Assembly: GCF_008831285.2 (NCBI RefSeq)
Contig: NC_045151.1
Coordinates: 12,080,571 to 12,144,570, forward strand
DNA: 64,000 nucleotides
Origin: Nymphaea colorata
Lineage: Eukaryota > Streptophyta > Magnoliopsida > Nymphaeales > Nymphaeaceae
Direction of reading: 5' to 3'
Positions 19,584 through 30,801 of the stretch are shown one piece after another (the first letter of the stretch is position 1; each line of letters begins with the position of its first letter). The position numbers and the translations under genes were made by a program. The notes under the pieces were generated by a model that was not told where the DNA came from, ran no database searches, and was given only the letters and a program-made list of their open reading frames with translations.

Positions 19584-21549
19584 TCGATCTTACAATCATG
19601 TTTGTTCTGAGTTTCAAGACCATATTAACTGGGTTTTCATGGACATTTGCATTGTTAATGGGTTTACCTTTTCTACATGCACACTAACTGGACTGTCTTA
19701 TAATGTCAATGACATGGGCTACCATTTTCTTGGTTCTTCACACCATCACCTTCTGTAGGTAAAAGCAGGTTTACGTTTGGTGACCTAAAATGTACTCTAT
19801 TTGTGGGTGTTAGTCTTAGAATACAGTCATACACTTATCACCTCACTACAAAGATGGATTTGTTGCAACCTAGTGTTCCATTTGAGAGTTCAGATGTAAT
19901 TGACATGTATATGTAATGGTCTTGGTCTGTGTTTATGACTTGAAAATGTCTGGAGATTCCTAACTTTTTTGTTGCTGGCTACTTCTTGAGTTGTGATTTT
20001 GTGACAGAGAGAAAAAGGAAAGGGATCTTCTGGAAGCAATATAATGGTTGAAGAAAGTTGGTGGTTCCTATAAATATCTTAGCTATAACTGGTGTCTTTT
20101 TTGGAATGAATTTGGTGGTTGAAATCCCTTGGTTTCTGGTCCCTTGTCCAAGCAGTTTCATGTGATACTGATTATTCGTTGGATGATAAACTCGAAATAT
20201 ATCATGTTCTTTTGGGTGGTCAACAATTTTACCATAGCAGGAGATGAAACCACAGTTTTGCTTGCATAAGAAAAGTAAGATGTCTTGAAATATAGGTCAC
20301 AAGGGAAACGTCCCCGTACCTGTGTCAGTATGCTGGCGCAGGAAGGTGGGTTTCTGAAGGTACAGGTAATAATAGAATAGAGCAAACCTTATGCATTTGT
20401 GAATAAGTAACGTGTTTCCTCCTCCTCTTTTAGTAATCCTTCAAGTGATAACAAGCGTTGGACGTAGTATTATTCTTTGATCCCATGTATTTTGATTCAT
20501 GGTGTACCAATTTTCCAAAGAATGTTTGGAACACAACATTTTCTTGCTTCATCTTCAGAAAGTTGTTCATACTGTTACTCAATGTCTATGCATCATCACA
20601 TGTATGTTAGTTCTATACTCCTATTTGATTGGAGGAATCTTATCTTTTGCCTAGAAACATTGAGCACCAAACTGAAAACTGTCCAAACTCCAAACAATTG
20701 CTCCTCTGGGTCAGCTTTGTTCCCTTTTTCCTTACGTTTTTTGTTGATCAAAAATTATTTTTTCACCTTTTTCCAAAATTTTGGGGCCTTTCATAAATTT
20801 ATTTTTTCATTTGTTTTGCACCTCTCTTTACGAGCTACAACCGTCCTTTGCAAATTATTTGTGTTTTGCTTTTTTGTCAACACTTGGAATGTTATAGTGG
20901 AAAAAGTGGGGATGTTGCTTTTTGCTTTTTGGTGTCAGTGGTTCAGCAAACCTATCTTGTTACGAACTGTTCAGCAAACCTATTGGTTACCATTCGCATG
21001 GTTGGTTATTATGGCAATTACTATTCCTACAAACCTTTTGGAACTGTGCATGCTTCAGCTGGCACACATGATTCTTAGGCCCATGGCATTGGAGGTGCCA
21101 CGGTCCACCAAACAGTCGAAGCCTGTTCTACTACACCAACCACTAGGAATAGTAGGCTGACCTGTACACGTGGTGTGGTTTACTTTAGTTAGCCATGCTT
21201 GAAAATTACTATGTGGCACTTCTTTTTGTATCAATATTTGGTTATGCGCCTATACTTTGTTTTGAGATCATGATTTAACGGTGAGCTATTCTTGCTCTGG
21301 TTTGGTCCTCATGGTCGTGGATGTTGTTATCCTCATGCTTGTGATTGTCTAATTGCAATACTCTGCAATTGACTTCCATCCTGAAGATGGGTGCATTAAG
21401 TTTATGCCAGGAATATGGATGTGAAGAAGTTTCTTTGTCAGATATACTTGGGATTTCTTCTTTTATTAAGTAGGCAAACGAACAGATGTTGAATGGCTTT
21501 GATTATTATTTGCTCCTTGAATTCACAATACATTTATGTTCTTATGCAG
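19584..21549. other. no gene recognised (intron-like, T-rich on + strand)
   Basis: Contains T-rich tracts and short frames without domains. The 227-codon frame at 20477-21160 has low-complexity, Phe/Leu/Cys-rich composition and alternative-start initiation, so I do not call it a gene. Confidence 0.4.
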
Positions 21550-22173
21550 ATACCAGCCACCTTTACCTGCAGACCAAGTCAAGCCATTGAATGACTTTGA
21601 TTATGGAGGAGGTATAAACTAACTTGTGTGCTTTGAACACTAGTTAAATAGAAGTCTCTACAGGCTTCAATATTTTCAGAGGCCTCTCCTGGCGGAGGTG
21701 GTAGAGGTCGTCGTTCTCGTGGACGGGGGTGAGGGAGAGGTAAAGGCAGGCCCTTTAATTTTCTCAAGTCTGTAGTGTTTTATTGGTATGCTGTCTCTGA
21801 TTATCGAATGGGTTGCAGGAAATGGTGATGCTGACGGTGAACATGTGAATGGTGGCTGGACAGAGGCCGAGGATACAACCGCGGTCATGGGCGTGGTGGC
21901 TACCCTGGACGTGGGAGAAGCTATAGTGGCCCAGCTGATACCCATCAAGAAACCAATGCTTAATGATGAAGCACCCGTCTATGGTAGAGGTGGTGCGGGT
22001 GCATCCTGCTAACTTCAAAAATAGTCTTCCTCCGAAAGTGCTTTTTGTAATTTACACTGCATGGCTTGTTTCACACTATTGCAGGGCACGGTCGTGGCAG
22101 GGGACGTGGATGTGGAAGGGGTCGTGGATCTAATGGTTCAGTTAATGTATCTGTCGGCACTATAGCTGCATAG
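21550..22173 (+). pseudogene. 3'-terminal exons of an ALBA-family RGG-box RNA/DNA-binding protein gene
   Basis: Four exon-like blocks with canonical borders. Block 21550-21611 (after TTATGCAG) reads YQPPLPADQVKPLNDFDYGG, the hallmark that follows the Alba domain in long plant ALBA proteins. Block 21680-21739 joins in frame and gives EASPGGGGRGRRSRGRG, then TGA. Block 21819-about 21989 holds RGRGYNRGHGRGGYPGRGRS in a shifted frame. Block 22085-22173 reads GHGRGRGRGCGRGRGSNGSV and ends in TAG. The RGG tail binds RNA in this family. The Alba domain exons are not in the window upstream, and the stop plus shift suggest a pseudogene, although alternative exon borders could rescue parts. Confidence 0.6.
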
Positions 22174-22689
22174 CTGGTTGATCATCTTTGAGCAGTTCTA
22201 TACTTTATGCTTTTCCTGGATGCCTGCTCCCAAGTTCATGTTTGTTGTTAGTCTTTTTTAATTCTTAACCCGAAATTTGTATTTTTATTCTGAATGATGG
22301 CTGGTTTTCTCGCGTGGCTTTGTCTTGTAGGTCTTTAGTTTTAGAGAAATTGACCTTATTTATGTAACCTATTGTACAATTAACTGACTGAGCAGCACAT
22401 TCTTTTATTAATTTTTTTTACCATATGAAATCTTCCATTTTTTCTCAATCTTGTTAGCTTGTGGCTGATTTTTTTTCTGAAGTTTATGTATTCTCGAATT
22501 GCGTGAACAAAAAATCAAGTCGATTTTGTTATATAAAATTTTCATTGTGAAAAGTGAGGCTACGCGATCATGGAATTTTTATGCGATCACTTTTTTAAGT
22601 CGATGGTCAGAAAGGCAAATCTGTTTTCAAAGGGGATCCAACATTTATTGGTGGTTCTTGAATGAAACTTCACGGAACTTTTTTCACAA
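22174..22689. other. 3' flank of the ALBA-like exons, no gene seen
   Basis: T-rich plus-strand sequence compatible with a 3' untranslated region up to about 22430, then non-coding sequence up to the old LTR. Confidence 0.4.
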
Positions 22690-22925
22690 TGAAGCATTGA
22701 GGTGCGACTACACAACAATTCAAAAAAAGAGGGAGCTATGTCATTCGAAACAATGAGACAAATTTTTATTTATATAACAATTTCAATTCATACAAAATCA
22801 CATTTATATGTATGACAGAAATGCCCCAAACCACAACTTTGATGCCTAACAAAAATAAGACATCAAAGAGACTAAACCATGATGCACTGGCACTACCAAA
22901 GACCCAAAACCTCCCCAGTAGGATG
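22690..22925 (-). mobile_element. old gypsy LTR, first piece (3' end, minus strand)
   Basis: In reverse it matches the last ~250 bp of the 3-kb LTRs (TCATACAAAATCACATTTA, AAGACATCAA, AAAGACCCAAAACCTCCCCA). It stops at GGATG, where the younger element is inserted, and continues at 33799. The outer end is eroded, so 22690 is approximate. Confidence 0.75.
22921..22925. repeat. probable target-site duplication of the gypsy element (left)
   Basis: GGATG before the 5' LTR; GGATA (33799-33803) after the 3' LTR. Four of five bases match. Confidence 0.65.
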
Positions 22926-25915
22926 TGTAACGTTATTTTGTTTTTGGGCAGGTCGGGTTAGATCGGGACCCAAACCCGGACCCGAAATCCTTCGCTTGAA
23001 GGGCCCGATGCGAGAGCCCTTCTCCCTCGCCTTTCCCTCTTCTCCCCCGTCTTTCTCCTGGATGCCTCTCATGCCAGCACAGAGAAGAAGCAGAAGACGG
23101 TGGTGGTGCAGGGCGGCAACGAGGATGGCAGCGGTGGTGGAGGTAAGTCTCTCTATCTCTCCGCCTCTTCCTCCTTCCTCGCCCTTCTTCTCCTCCTCCC
23201 TCCTGCGTAGACTATTCCCTCACCATCAGCACCCTCTCTTTGGCTGTCTCCCTCTTTTCTCTCGTGCTCCTCACTTGCACCTCCCGCTACAGTCTCTCTT
23301 ACTCCCTCTGTCCGTTTCTCCCCAACTGTCTGAACCCTCTGTACTTGCCCTCTCTTCTCTCACTGCACTTCCTCTCCATACCGCCAGCCTCCTCCCACTC
23401 ATAGCTCTCGTGCTCTCTCTCTCAGTCCCAGCTTCCCTCTCCCTCGTTGTTACCTGCCTCCCCAACAGAATCAATCCCTTAGCCGAACTCCTCCTCTTGA
23501 GCATAGTTTTACTTTTCTCACTTAGTTGTGGCTGTTGGATTGGAATTGCAGTTTGGGGTTGCATCTTTCTCTTCATAGCAGCGAATAGATGGCATTGTGG
23601 TGGTGGCATTGCATGATTTTAGCCGTTTGAGGACCTGTCTAACTCGTGAGGTGGCTGCCGAGAGGACTGCAACAGTTCAGACTCTTTAACTGGGGTGAGC
23701 AAGGCGTAATCGAGCCTATAGTATTGTAAATTTTCTGTTGGAGCACGTATAAATACTGTTTGAGCATGATAGAATTAAGTATTGGTGATTTGGGGATATA
23801 TATTAACGACTTTGCTATTTTGGGGAAGTTTATGACTAAGTTGAGAAGACGATGATCTATGTGTGTAAGTACTTTTCTAGCATGATGTGTCGATTTTCGA
23901 AGCAATAGGAAAGCATGGTAGAGTTTTGATGTGGGTGAGAAGATTCAGAATCGTTTTAGTGAGCATGTGGCGCATACTTTGGTCTATGGGTGCATTCCTA
24001 TGTTAGTTGGAGTAGAGCATGTAAGTTGAGTGTATTATTGGGAAGACGATTCAACTAAGGAAAGCTAATGAGAAATGTGTTAGTGAAGGAGGAGGCCTAT
24101 TGGAGGGCTTGTAGGTCGACACTACCTATCGACACCTTCTTGAGGTGATGACATGTGCCTCAATGATTTTGTTTTATATTTGTATGGATTGTGTAGCTAA
24201 CTAGTAGAAATCTTATTTTTGCTTATGTCTGCAGGCACACCGGGCACGTCCCGTTGACCTTGAGCGACCAGATTCGAAGCTCGAGGCATTTTGAAGAGTT
24301 TTGAGGGTGGCGAGAGGTATGGTAGCATTCCAGGCAAATCCCTGCCTGGACAAATGTGTGAATGTGTGTTCCTAGGATCGTGGGATCCGAGGATTGTGAT
24401 GTGATTGATGGATTGTTTTGTGAACGATTGGTGTATGCATACAAATGGTTTGATATATGATATGATTTGTTTTGAAAAGCTATTAGAAGCATGTTTTGAA
24501 AATGTTTCGCATTTGCATGTGCATGCTAGAATTGATAACTGTTTAGGACAGATGAGGTGGAGTATCAAGTCGAGTGTCTCCTCGACCCCAATTGTGCATT
24601 AAAAATCATCTTAGAATGATAACTGCATAGGACAGCTACGAGCCAATCACAGATCGAGACTACTCTTTGTAGTTTGGCTAAGTTTTTCAAAGAGGTGCTT
24701 GATGTGACTGATGTGAAGGTTGTGTATTGTTGCATACACATTGTCGCAGACAATGATGCAAATGGATGAATTGGAGGGTAATTATACCCGTATTGTATGA
24801 CGGCTAGCTATGATTGTTAATGTTATATGTAGATCTCGTGTGGAGGCAATGGGAGGTGTGGGTGCACTTGTGAAGTGAACCAGCCTCATGAGCTAGCCAG
24901 TCATTTAGTGAATGTGCAATTGTAATGTTGATAATGAAAGAATAAGAGATGAGAGGCCAGTGGGTTGTGGCAATGTGTTTGGGAGACGTCTCGCTTTCAC
25001 CACTGGTCTCACCTGTTCGGAGTGCAGGCAGTGCAAGGCCCCAGGGTACTATTGTGTGTTGTGCTTGGAGCGTTGGGCTTCCGCCTTCCCAACCTAGGTG
25101 TCCTAGGGAAGGCTGAGTATCTCTCCTTGGAATTCATACATCCATGAATGAGTGCTCTACTGCTGCAGTGGGTGAATAGATCCATACTGTTCTGGGCCAC
25201 CACAGGGGTTGTCTCTCGGCTGTAGGCTGCCCGCGGTGTGCACGTACCTGTGTTTGCACATAGAGGAACTGTCAATTCACTAAAGTTACTGAAATGAAAT
25301 GTATATGATTGATATGCATGAGAATGTTATGAATGAAATGATATGTTTGTTCGTGTCTTGCATGTGAATTGAAAACGTGTTACTGTGGCCATTGAGTGGC
25401 CTTTATATGTCGTGGTCTATGTTAGGGGCCCTCTTGGCAAATGATGTGGCTATGCCCTGACATGACATGATGATAGATTGTTTTTATGATTGTTCTCATA
25501 ATTGATCCCTATCTAAGAGGGTTTGGAATTTTCCTGGCTTATTGCCATACTGTGAAGTCTATGCCTTCTGTTATTTTATTTTTCAAGTTTTGGCGAACCA
25601 GGGGCAGCAGGTTGAGCAGATGGTTTCACTCACATCCTACTGGGAATGTTTTGGGTCTTTTGTAGTGCCAGTGCATGTTATTTTGATTGTATTGATGTCT
25701 TGTTTTTGTTAGACATCAATTATATGTTTTGGGTCATTTTTGTCATACACTTAAATGTGATTTTGTATGAATCATAGTTGTTATATGAATGAAAGTTTGC
25801 CCCATTGTTTTGAATGGCATAACTCCCTCTTTTGAATGGTTGTGTCGTCACACTTCAACACTTTATGTTAGAAAAAAAAATTGTGTTTGAGGGTCAAAAA
25901 GGTTGGGGTGTGACA
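22926..25915 (+). repeat. gypsy-1 5' LTR
   Basis: Starts TGTAACGTTATTTTG, ends GGTTGGGGTGTGACA. It contains a GC-rich head with GACCCGAAATCC, a C/T-rich stretch (about 23130-23450) and a distinctive GAGGTGGAGTATCAAGTCGA region. The 245-codon open frame across the C/T-rich part is compositional and has no domain. Confidence 0.9.
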
Positions 25916-25918
25916 GCT

Positions 25919-25931
25919 TTGGTATCAGAGC
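25919..25931 (+). promoter_or_regulatory. gypsy-1 primer-binding site
   Basis: TTGGTATCAGAGC, four bases after the LTR; standard initiator tRNA-Met complement. Confidence 0.9.
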
Positions 25932-26150
25932 TATGGCAATTCTCACTATGGATGTAAGTTAAAGCCTATCTGTGAAGCCGTGTTGCCCAGGTACACATTT
26001 ATTTAATCAAATTGTTAATGTAGTTTGATTTTAGAAGTATACATACACAATGTGATTGATGTTTTGAACTTTATGCTCATGCACGTTTGTCATTGGATTT
26101 GCAAGATTGGTCATAGACTTGGTTTGAGAACAAGGTTCTTGTTTGTATAG

Positions 26151-27257
26151 ATGGAGTATCAACGTAGGGGTAAGAAGCGTGCTGAGCCTTTTACAGAGAC
26201 ACAAAGAGAGCCAAGTTCAGCCCATTTTGATGCACGTACCCCAGTGCATGACAGTACATCAGGGCAACAGAATGCCCAGACTAGTGTGGGTGCCCAAACC
26301 CCACCGAGACAGACTCCACCTATGGATCAACAAACTATACTGCTGACAACATTGCAGACATTTGACATTCCTTGTGTAGTCGATGGTCAGTAATCAGAGG
26401 AGCAGCCATACATCCCCTACTGGATACACCAGTGTGCCACTTCGGGAGAAGGCGACGACGGTGTCGTACCAACAATTTATAGCAATGCAGCCACATGTAT
26501 TTACAGGAGAAGGCAATTCAGACAAGGCAAAAGAATGGATTGAGGAAGTTGAACGCATCTTTGGGCTTTTGAAGATGCTAGAAGTTATGGCTCTTATCTG
26601 TTGAAGGGTGATGCCAAGAATTGGTGGCAATCGACTAGTGAGATCCAGTTTGCGGGCCAACTGTCAATCTCTTGGAAGCAGTTTAGAGATTCTTTCTTCA
26701 ACACTTATTTTCCAGTGCATGCCAGAGACAAGAAAATGCAAGAGTTTCTTGATTTGCAGCAGAATCAACTGAGTCTGGGAGAATACATTACGAAATATCG
26801 ACACTTGGAGGTGTATTGCCCGCACCTTTACACTACAGATGAGGCCAGAGCAGGCAAGTTTGTGCACGAGCTGCAGGATGGATTGCCAAGCAAAGTTTTG
26901 ACAAGCAGACCTCGTGACTTGGACGAGGCAGTCACCATGGTGAGATGTACAGAGGAGGACTGGGCAAGGACACAGAAGGACCACCATAAGAAGGCAGGCC
27001 AACACTCACACGGTGGGCGAACACATGTCAAGCACCAACACTTTGCAGGCAGGGAAAGGCCTTATGAGAGGTGTGATGACAGAGCATTCAGGCGAAACAG
27101 GCCAAACCGCAGTGAGACCACATAGGGGTCAGTGGCCTCTCCGACCTCACCGAAGTGCCCCACTTGCTCACGTGTGCACCCCAAAAAGCCATGTTATTGA
27201 GAGATCAGAGCTTGCTTACACTGTGGAGGGATGGGGCACTTCATCAAGGATTACCCT
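26151..27257 (+). pseudogene. gypsy-1 gag
   Basis: The ATG at 26151 opens a Gln/Pro-rich head (MEYQRRGKKRAEPFTETQRE). After a stop at 26391 and a shift near 26590 the retrotransposon-gag domain follows: GDAKNWWQSTSEIQFAGQLS, WKQFRDSFFNTYFPVHARDK, EFLDLQQNQLSLGEYITKY, and a Glu/Arg-rich tail to 27125. The zinc knuckle at 27213-27253 reads CLHCGGMGHFIKDY, so the last Cys of CX2CX4HX4C is Tyr. Gag would form the particle; this copy is broken in at least three places. Confidence 0.85.
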
Positions 27258-27691
27258 TAAAGAAAGAAAGAGAGTTGAAGAAGCCTGAGGCCGGTCCTTC
27301 TAGCACGCGGCAGACGACTGGATGTGTCTATGCAACTACTATGGAGGAGCTTCAGGCACACGACCTTGTTGAAGGTATTTTACTTCTTGGTTCTCATATT
27401 GCTAGAGTGTTGTTTGATGCAGGGGCGACTCATTCATTTATATCTAGTCGATTTGCTACTTCACTAGAATTGTCGGCTAGGAAGATGCCATATGTTTTAA
27501 AAGTTGTTAGCCCTATGCATGCTCAAGAGTCGTGTCACGAGTATCTACCTGATATGGACATAGAGATCCATCAACATCACTTACCTGCACAGTTGGTGAT
27601 CATAAGTCTCAGTGAGTTCGATGTGATTTTGGGCATGGATTGGTTATATGCGCATTATGCCAATATAGATTGCAGGAAGAAGCAGATATAG
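27258..27691 (+). pseudogene. gypsy-1 aspartic protease
   Basis: Open frame through GILLLGSHIARVLFDAGATH with the catalytic D-A-G at 27416-27424 (followed by HSFIS), then a strand ending FDVILGMDWLYAHYANIDC. This is the usual end of the gypsy protease before RT. It stops at TAG 27689. Confidence 0.85.
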
Positions 27692-28600
27692 TTGTTGACT
27701 AATGAGATGCAGCCGGTGGAATTCCATGCTCGTAAAGCTAGTCAAACTAACAAGATAATGGTGTCCGCATTGAAAGCTAAACATTTGATAGAAAATGGAA
27801 GTGTTGCTTTCTTGGTCAATGTGTTGACCAATGAGACCGAGCCGGTGAGGTTACAGAATGTTGCCGTGGTGAGTGAGTACCCCGATGTGTTTCCTAAGGA
27901 ACTGTCAAGTTTGCCTCCAACACGAGAAGTGGAATTCAAGATAGAGTTGTCACCAGGGACAACTCTTATTTCTAAGGCACCCTAACGTATGGCACCGGCA
28001 GAGTTAGAAGAATTGAAGAAGCAACTACAGGAGCTCTTAGACAAGGGTTTCATCCGACCTAGTGTGTCACCGTGGGGAGCACCTGTGTTGTTTGTTAAGA
28101 AGAAAGATGGGACGATGTGCTTGTGCATAGATTACCGTATGTTGAATCAAGTCACCATCAAGAACAAGTATCTGCTTCCTAGGATTGAAGACTTGTTTGA
28201 TCAACTCAAGAATGCAAGGATATTCTCCAAGATCGATCTGAGGACAGGTTATCATCAACTCTTGATATGAGAGGAAGATGTTGCTAAGACTGCTTTTCGA
28301 ACTAGATATGGGCACTATGCATTCAGGGTCATGCCTTTTGGGTTGACCAATGCTCCCGCAGCGTTTATGGACCTCATGAATCAGGTGTTCCAAGACTACC
28401 TGGATCGATTTGTTATTGTTTTTGTTGATGATATTTTGGTGTACTCAGAGAGTGAGACAAAAGATAGAGATCACTTGAGAAGTGTGTTGGGTCTTTTGCA
28501 CAAGCATAAGATTTATGCCAAATAGTCAAAATGTGAATTTTGGCTAGAAAAGGTAAACTTTCTGGGTCATGTAATCTCAAAGGATGGAGTATCTGTCGAT
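27692..28600 (+). pseudogene. gypsy-1 reverse transcriptase
   Basis: Motifs in order: [38 protein letters not shown] (usual MR becomes MC), [13 protein letters not shown] with the first catalytic Asp, [20 protein letters not shown] and the active-site FVDDILVYS. Stops: TAA near 27983, TGA at 28268 (in YHQLLI-stop-EED, a probable CGA to TGA change) and TAG at 28523. Confidence 0.9.
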
Positions 28601-29300
28601 CCGGCTAAGGTGTTGGCTATACAGAATTGGATGATGCCTTGCAGTGTAACTAAGGTTAGAAGCTTTTTGGGATTGGCAGGATACTATCGCAGGTTCATAC
28701 AAGACTTTTCGAAAATAGCTACGCCCATGACTAAGCTATTAAGGAAAGGAGTGAAGCTTGTTTGGAATGAAGAGTGTGAGAAGAGTTTTCAAACTCTGAA
28801 GGACAAGCTTACTACTGCCCTTATTCTGACGCTTCCATCAGGTCATTCTGGTTTTGTGGTGTACACCGATGCATCAGGAATTGGTTATAGTTGTGTGTTG
28901 ATGTAACATGACCGTGTAGTGGCTTATGCATCAAGACAGTTGAAGACGCATGAGCAACACTATCTCACTCATGATTTGGAGTTAGAAGAAGTTGTGTTCG
29001 CATTGAAGATATGGAGGCACTATCTTTATGGTGCAATTTTTGAGGTGTTTATAGATCACAAGTCATTGGAGTATATATTTTCCCAAAAGGATCTCAACTT
29101 GAGGCAAAGAAGATGGATCAAATACCTAAAGGATTATGATTTCTCAATATTATATCATCCCGGCAAGGCAAATGTGGTGGTTGATGCTTTGAGCAGACAT
29201 GCCAAGGCAACGATGTGCAGTATATTGACTCGTTCTTGGACATTGTTGCAAGATGTGATAACATGGTAACCTTACATTTGTGGTGAGAACAAAGCAACAA
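28601..29300 (+). pseudogene. gypsy-1 RNase H
   Basis: Begins with the connection [20 protein letters not shown], then [16 protein letters not shown] with the first catalytic Asp. A TAA follows at 28903 where Gln is usual. It continues [20 protein letters not shown] with the catalytic Glu, [20 protein letters not shown] with the Asp, and ADALSRH-like [10 protein letters not shown]. The linker to integrase starts about 29200. Confidence 0.9.
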
Positions 29301-30480
29301 TGATGGCCTTGATACGACATCCTTGAATGGAAGAGCTTGTAATGAAGCAAAAGGAAGATCCAGATTTTGCTAAGAACATGAAAGAAAACAAGAAGATAGA
29401 TTCTCATTGGCATCAAGATGAAGATGATTCATTGCGGTTTTGACAATGATTGTGGGTCCCTAGTGATGAAGGGGTAAAGCGTCAGTTGTTTGATGAAGCT
29501 CACAAATCTAAGTTTTCTATACACCATGGCAGTACAAAGATGTTTCAGGATATGAAAAGAAATTTTTGGTGGTCTGGACTGAAGCGTGAAATTGTAGAAT
29601 ATGTAGCAAAGTGCTTAATTTGCCAGCGAGTCAAAACATAACATCAATGGCCAAGAGGCTTGTTGCAAGGAATTGATATCTCAGTGTGGAAATAGGAAGA
29701 CATCACGATTGATTTGTGGTTGGTTTGCCTCACACCAAAAGACAACATGATGCCATATCGGTTATTGTGGATTGACTTACGAAGTCCGCTCATTTTCTGC
29801 CAATAACAATCAGTCAGTCCTTAGAAAGTCTCATAGAATTTTATATTGGCGAGATAGTGAGATTGCATGGAGTGCCAAAGTCTATCATTATGGATCGAGA
29901 TCCACGTTTTACCTCTAGGTTTTGGCGGCAATTGCAAAATGCATTGGGTACCAAGCTTAAGCTGAGCATAGCGTTCCACCCCCAAACTGATGGGCAATCT
30001 GAGATGACCATTCATACCTTAGAGGACATGTTGCATGCATGTGTCTTAAAGTGGAAATGAGAATGAGACAAACATGTGAAATTGGTAGAATTTGCGTATA
30101 ATAACAGTTACCATTATAGTATTGGGATGACACCTTTTGAGGCTTTGTATGAAAGGCCGTGCAGATCGCCAGCTTGTTGGACCGATTTGGGCAAAGGCAA
30201 GATTGAAAACCCTTTAGTATTACAACACTATACCGACCAAGTGCAATTGATAAGGAAAAAGTTGCTGACTGCTCAGAGTAGACAGAAAAGCTATGTCAAC
30301 ATTCGACGTAGAGAGTTGGCTTTTGAGGTTGGTGATCATGTGTTCTTGAATATTTCACCTACTAAAGGTGTTTTTCGATTTGGTGTTAAGGGAAAGTTGA
30401 GCCTGAGGTTCATTGGACCTTTCAAAATCTTAGAGAAGATTGGAGAGGTGACATACAGATTGACACTACCACCTATTTGA
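29301..30480 (+). pseudogene. gypsy-1 integrase
   Basis: HHCC finger at 29480-29640 (EAHKSKFSIHHGSTKM and CLICQRVKT), then a core with stops. IMDRDPRFTSRFWRQLQNAL (29885-29945) gives the second Asp, and FHPQTDGQSEMTIHTLEDML the catalytic Glu. The first Asp lies in the degraded stretch 29700-29780. The C-terminal part 30076-30480 is open (FAYNNSYHYSIGMTPFEALY, then LRFIGPFKILEKIGEVTYRL). It stops at TGA 30478. Confidence 0.85.
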
Positions 30481-30770
30481 GTCATGTTCATGATGTCATC
30501 CATGTTTCCCTGCTTCGAAAATACATACCAGATCTTACGCATGTGATTCATTTTCAAGGTATTCAAGTGCAAGATGATTTGACAATGAAAGAAAAGCCTA
30601 TTATAATTATGGATCAAAGAGAGCAAGTGTTTCATACGAATGAAGAGAATTCCTTTAGTAAGGGTGAAATGGCAACACCATGGGTTGAAGGAGAGAACAT
30701 GGGAACTTGAGGAGAATATGCGAAAGAAGTACCCGCATCTGTTCTTGCATTGAGGTATGATCTAAATTTT
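30481..30770 (+). pseudogene. gypsy-1 integrase tail and chromodomain
   Basis: HDVIHVSLLRKYIPD is the known junction between the integrase GPY/F module and the chromodomain. In another frame RTWELEENMRKKYPHLF closes the domain (usual form ATWExExxMRxxYPxLF). Chromodomains steer chromovirus integration to heterochromatin. A shift near 30670 breaks this copy. Confidence 0.75.
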
Positions 30771-30788
30771 GAGGACGAAATTTTATTT

Positions 30789-30801
30789 AAGGAAGGTAGG
30801 A
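30789..30801 (+). promoter_or_regulatory. gypsy-1 polypurine tract
   Basis: AAGGAAGGTAGGA immediately before the 3' LTR. Confidence 0.85.

Noticed and set aside
20477-21160. 227-codon plus-strand open frame
   Set aside because: Alternative start, Phe/Leu/Cys-rich, no domain, no conserved splice context. More likely T-rich intronic sequence.
18431-22689. Helitron
   Set aside because: No convincing 5'-TC end or 3' hairpin with CTRR end could be located, although captured exons would fit.
22690-22925. 5' part of copia-2 expected left of the old LTR
   Set aside because: No copia gag or LTR sequence is seen left of 22690, so the old LTR is not simply inserted into copia-2; the 5' part of copia-2 is missing.
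22879-23616. 245-codon open frame on the plus strand
   Set aside because: It lies in the C/T-rich part of the gypsy-1 5' LTR. Composition (Leu/Ser/Pro from CTC/TCC) explains it, and the same frame is broken in the 3' LTR.
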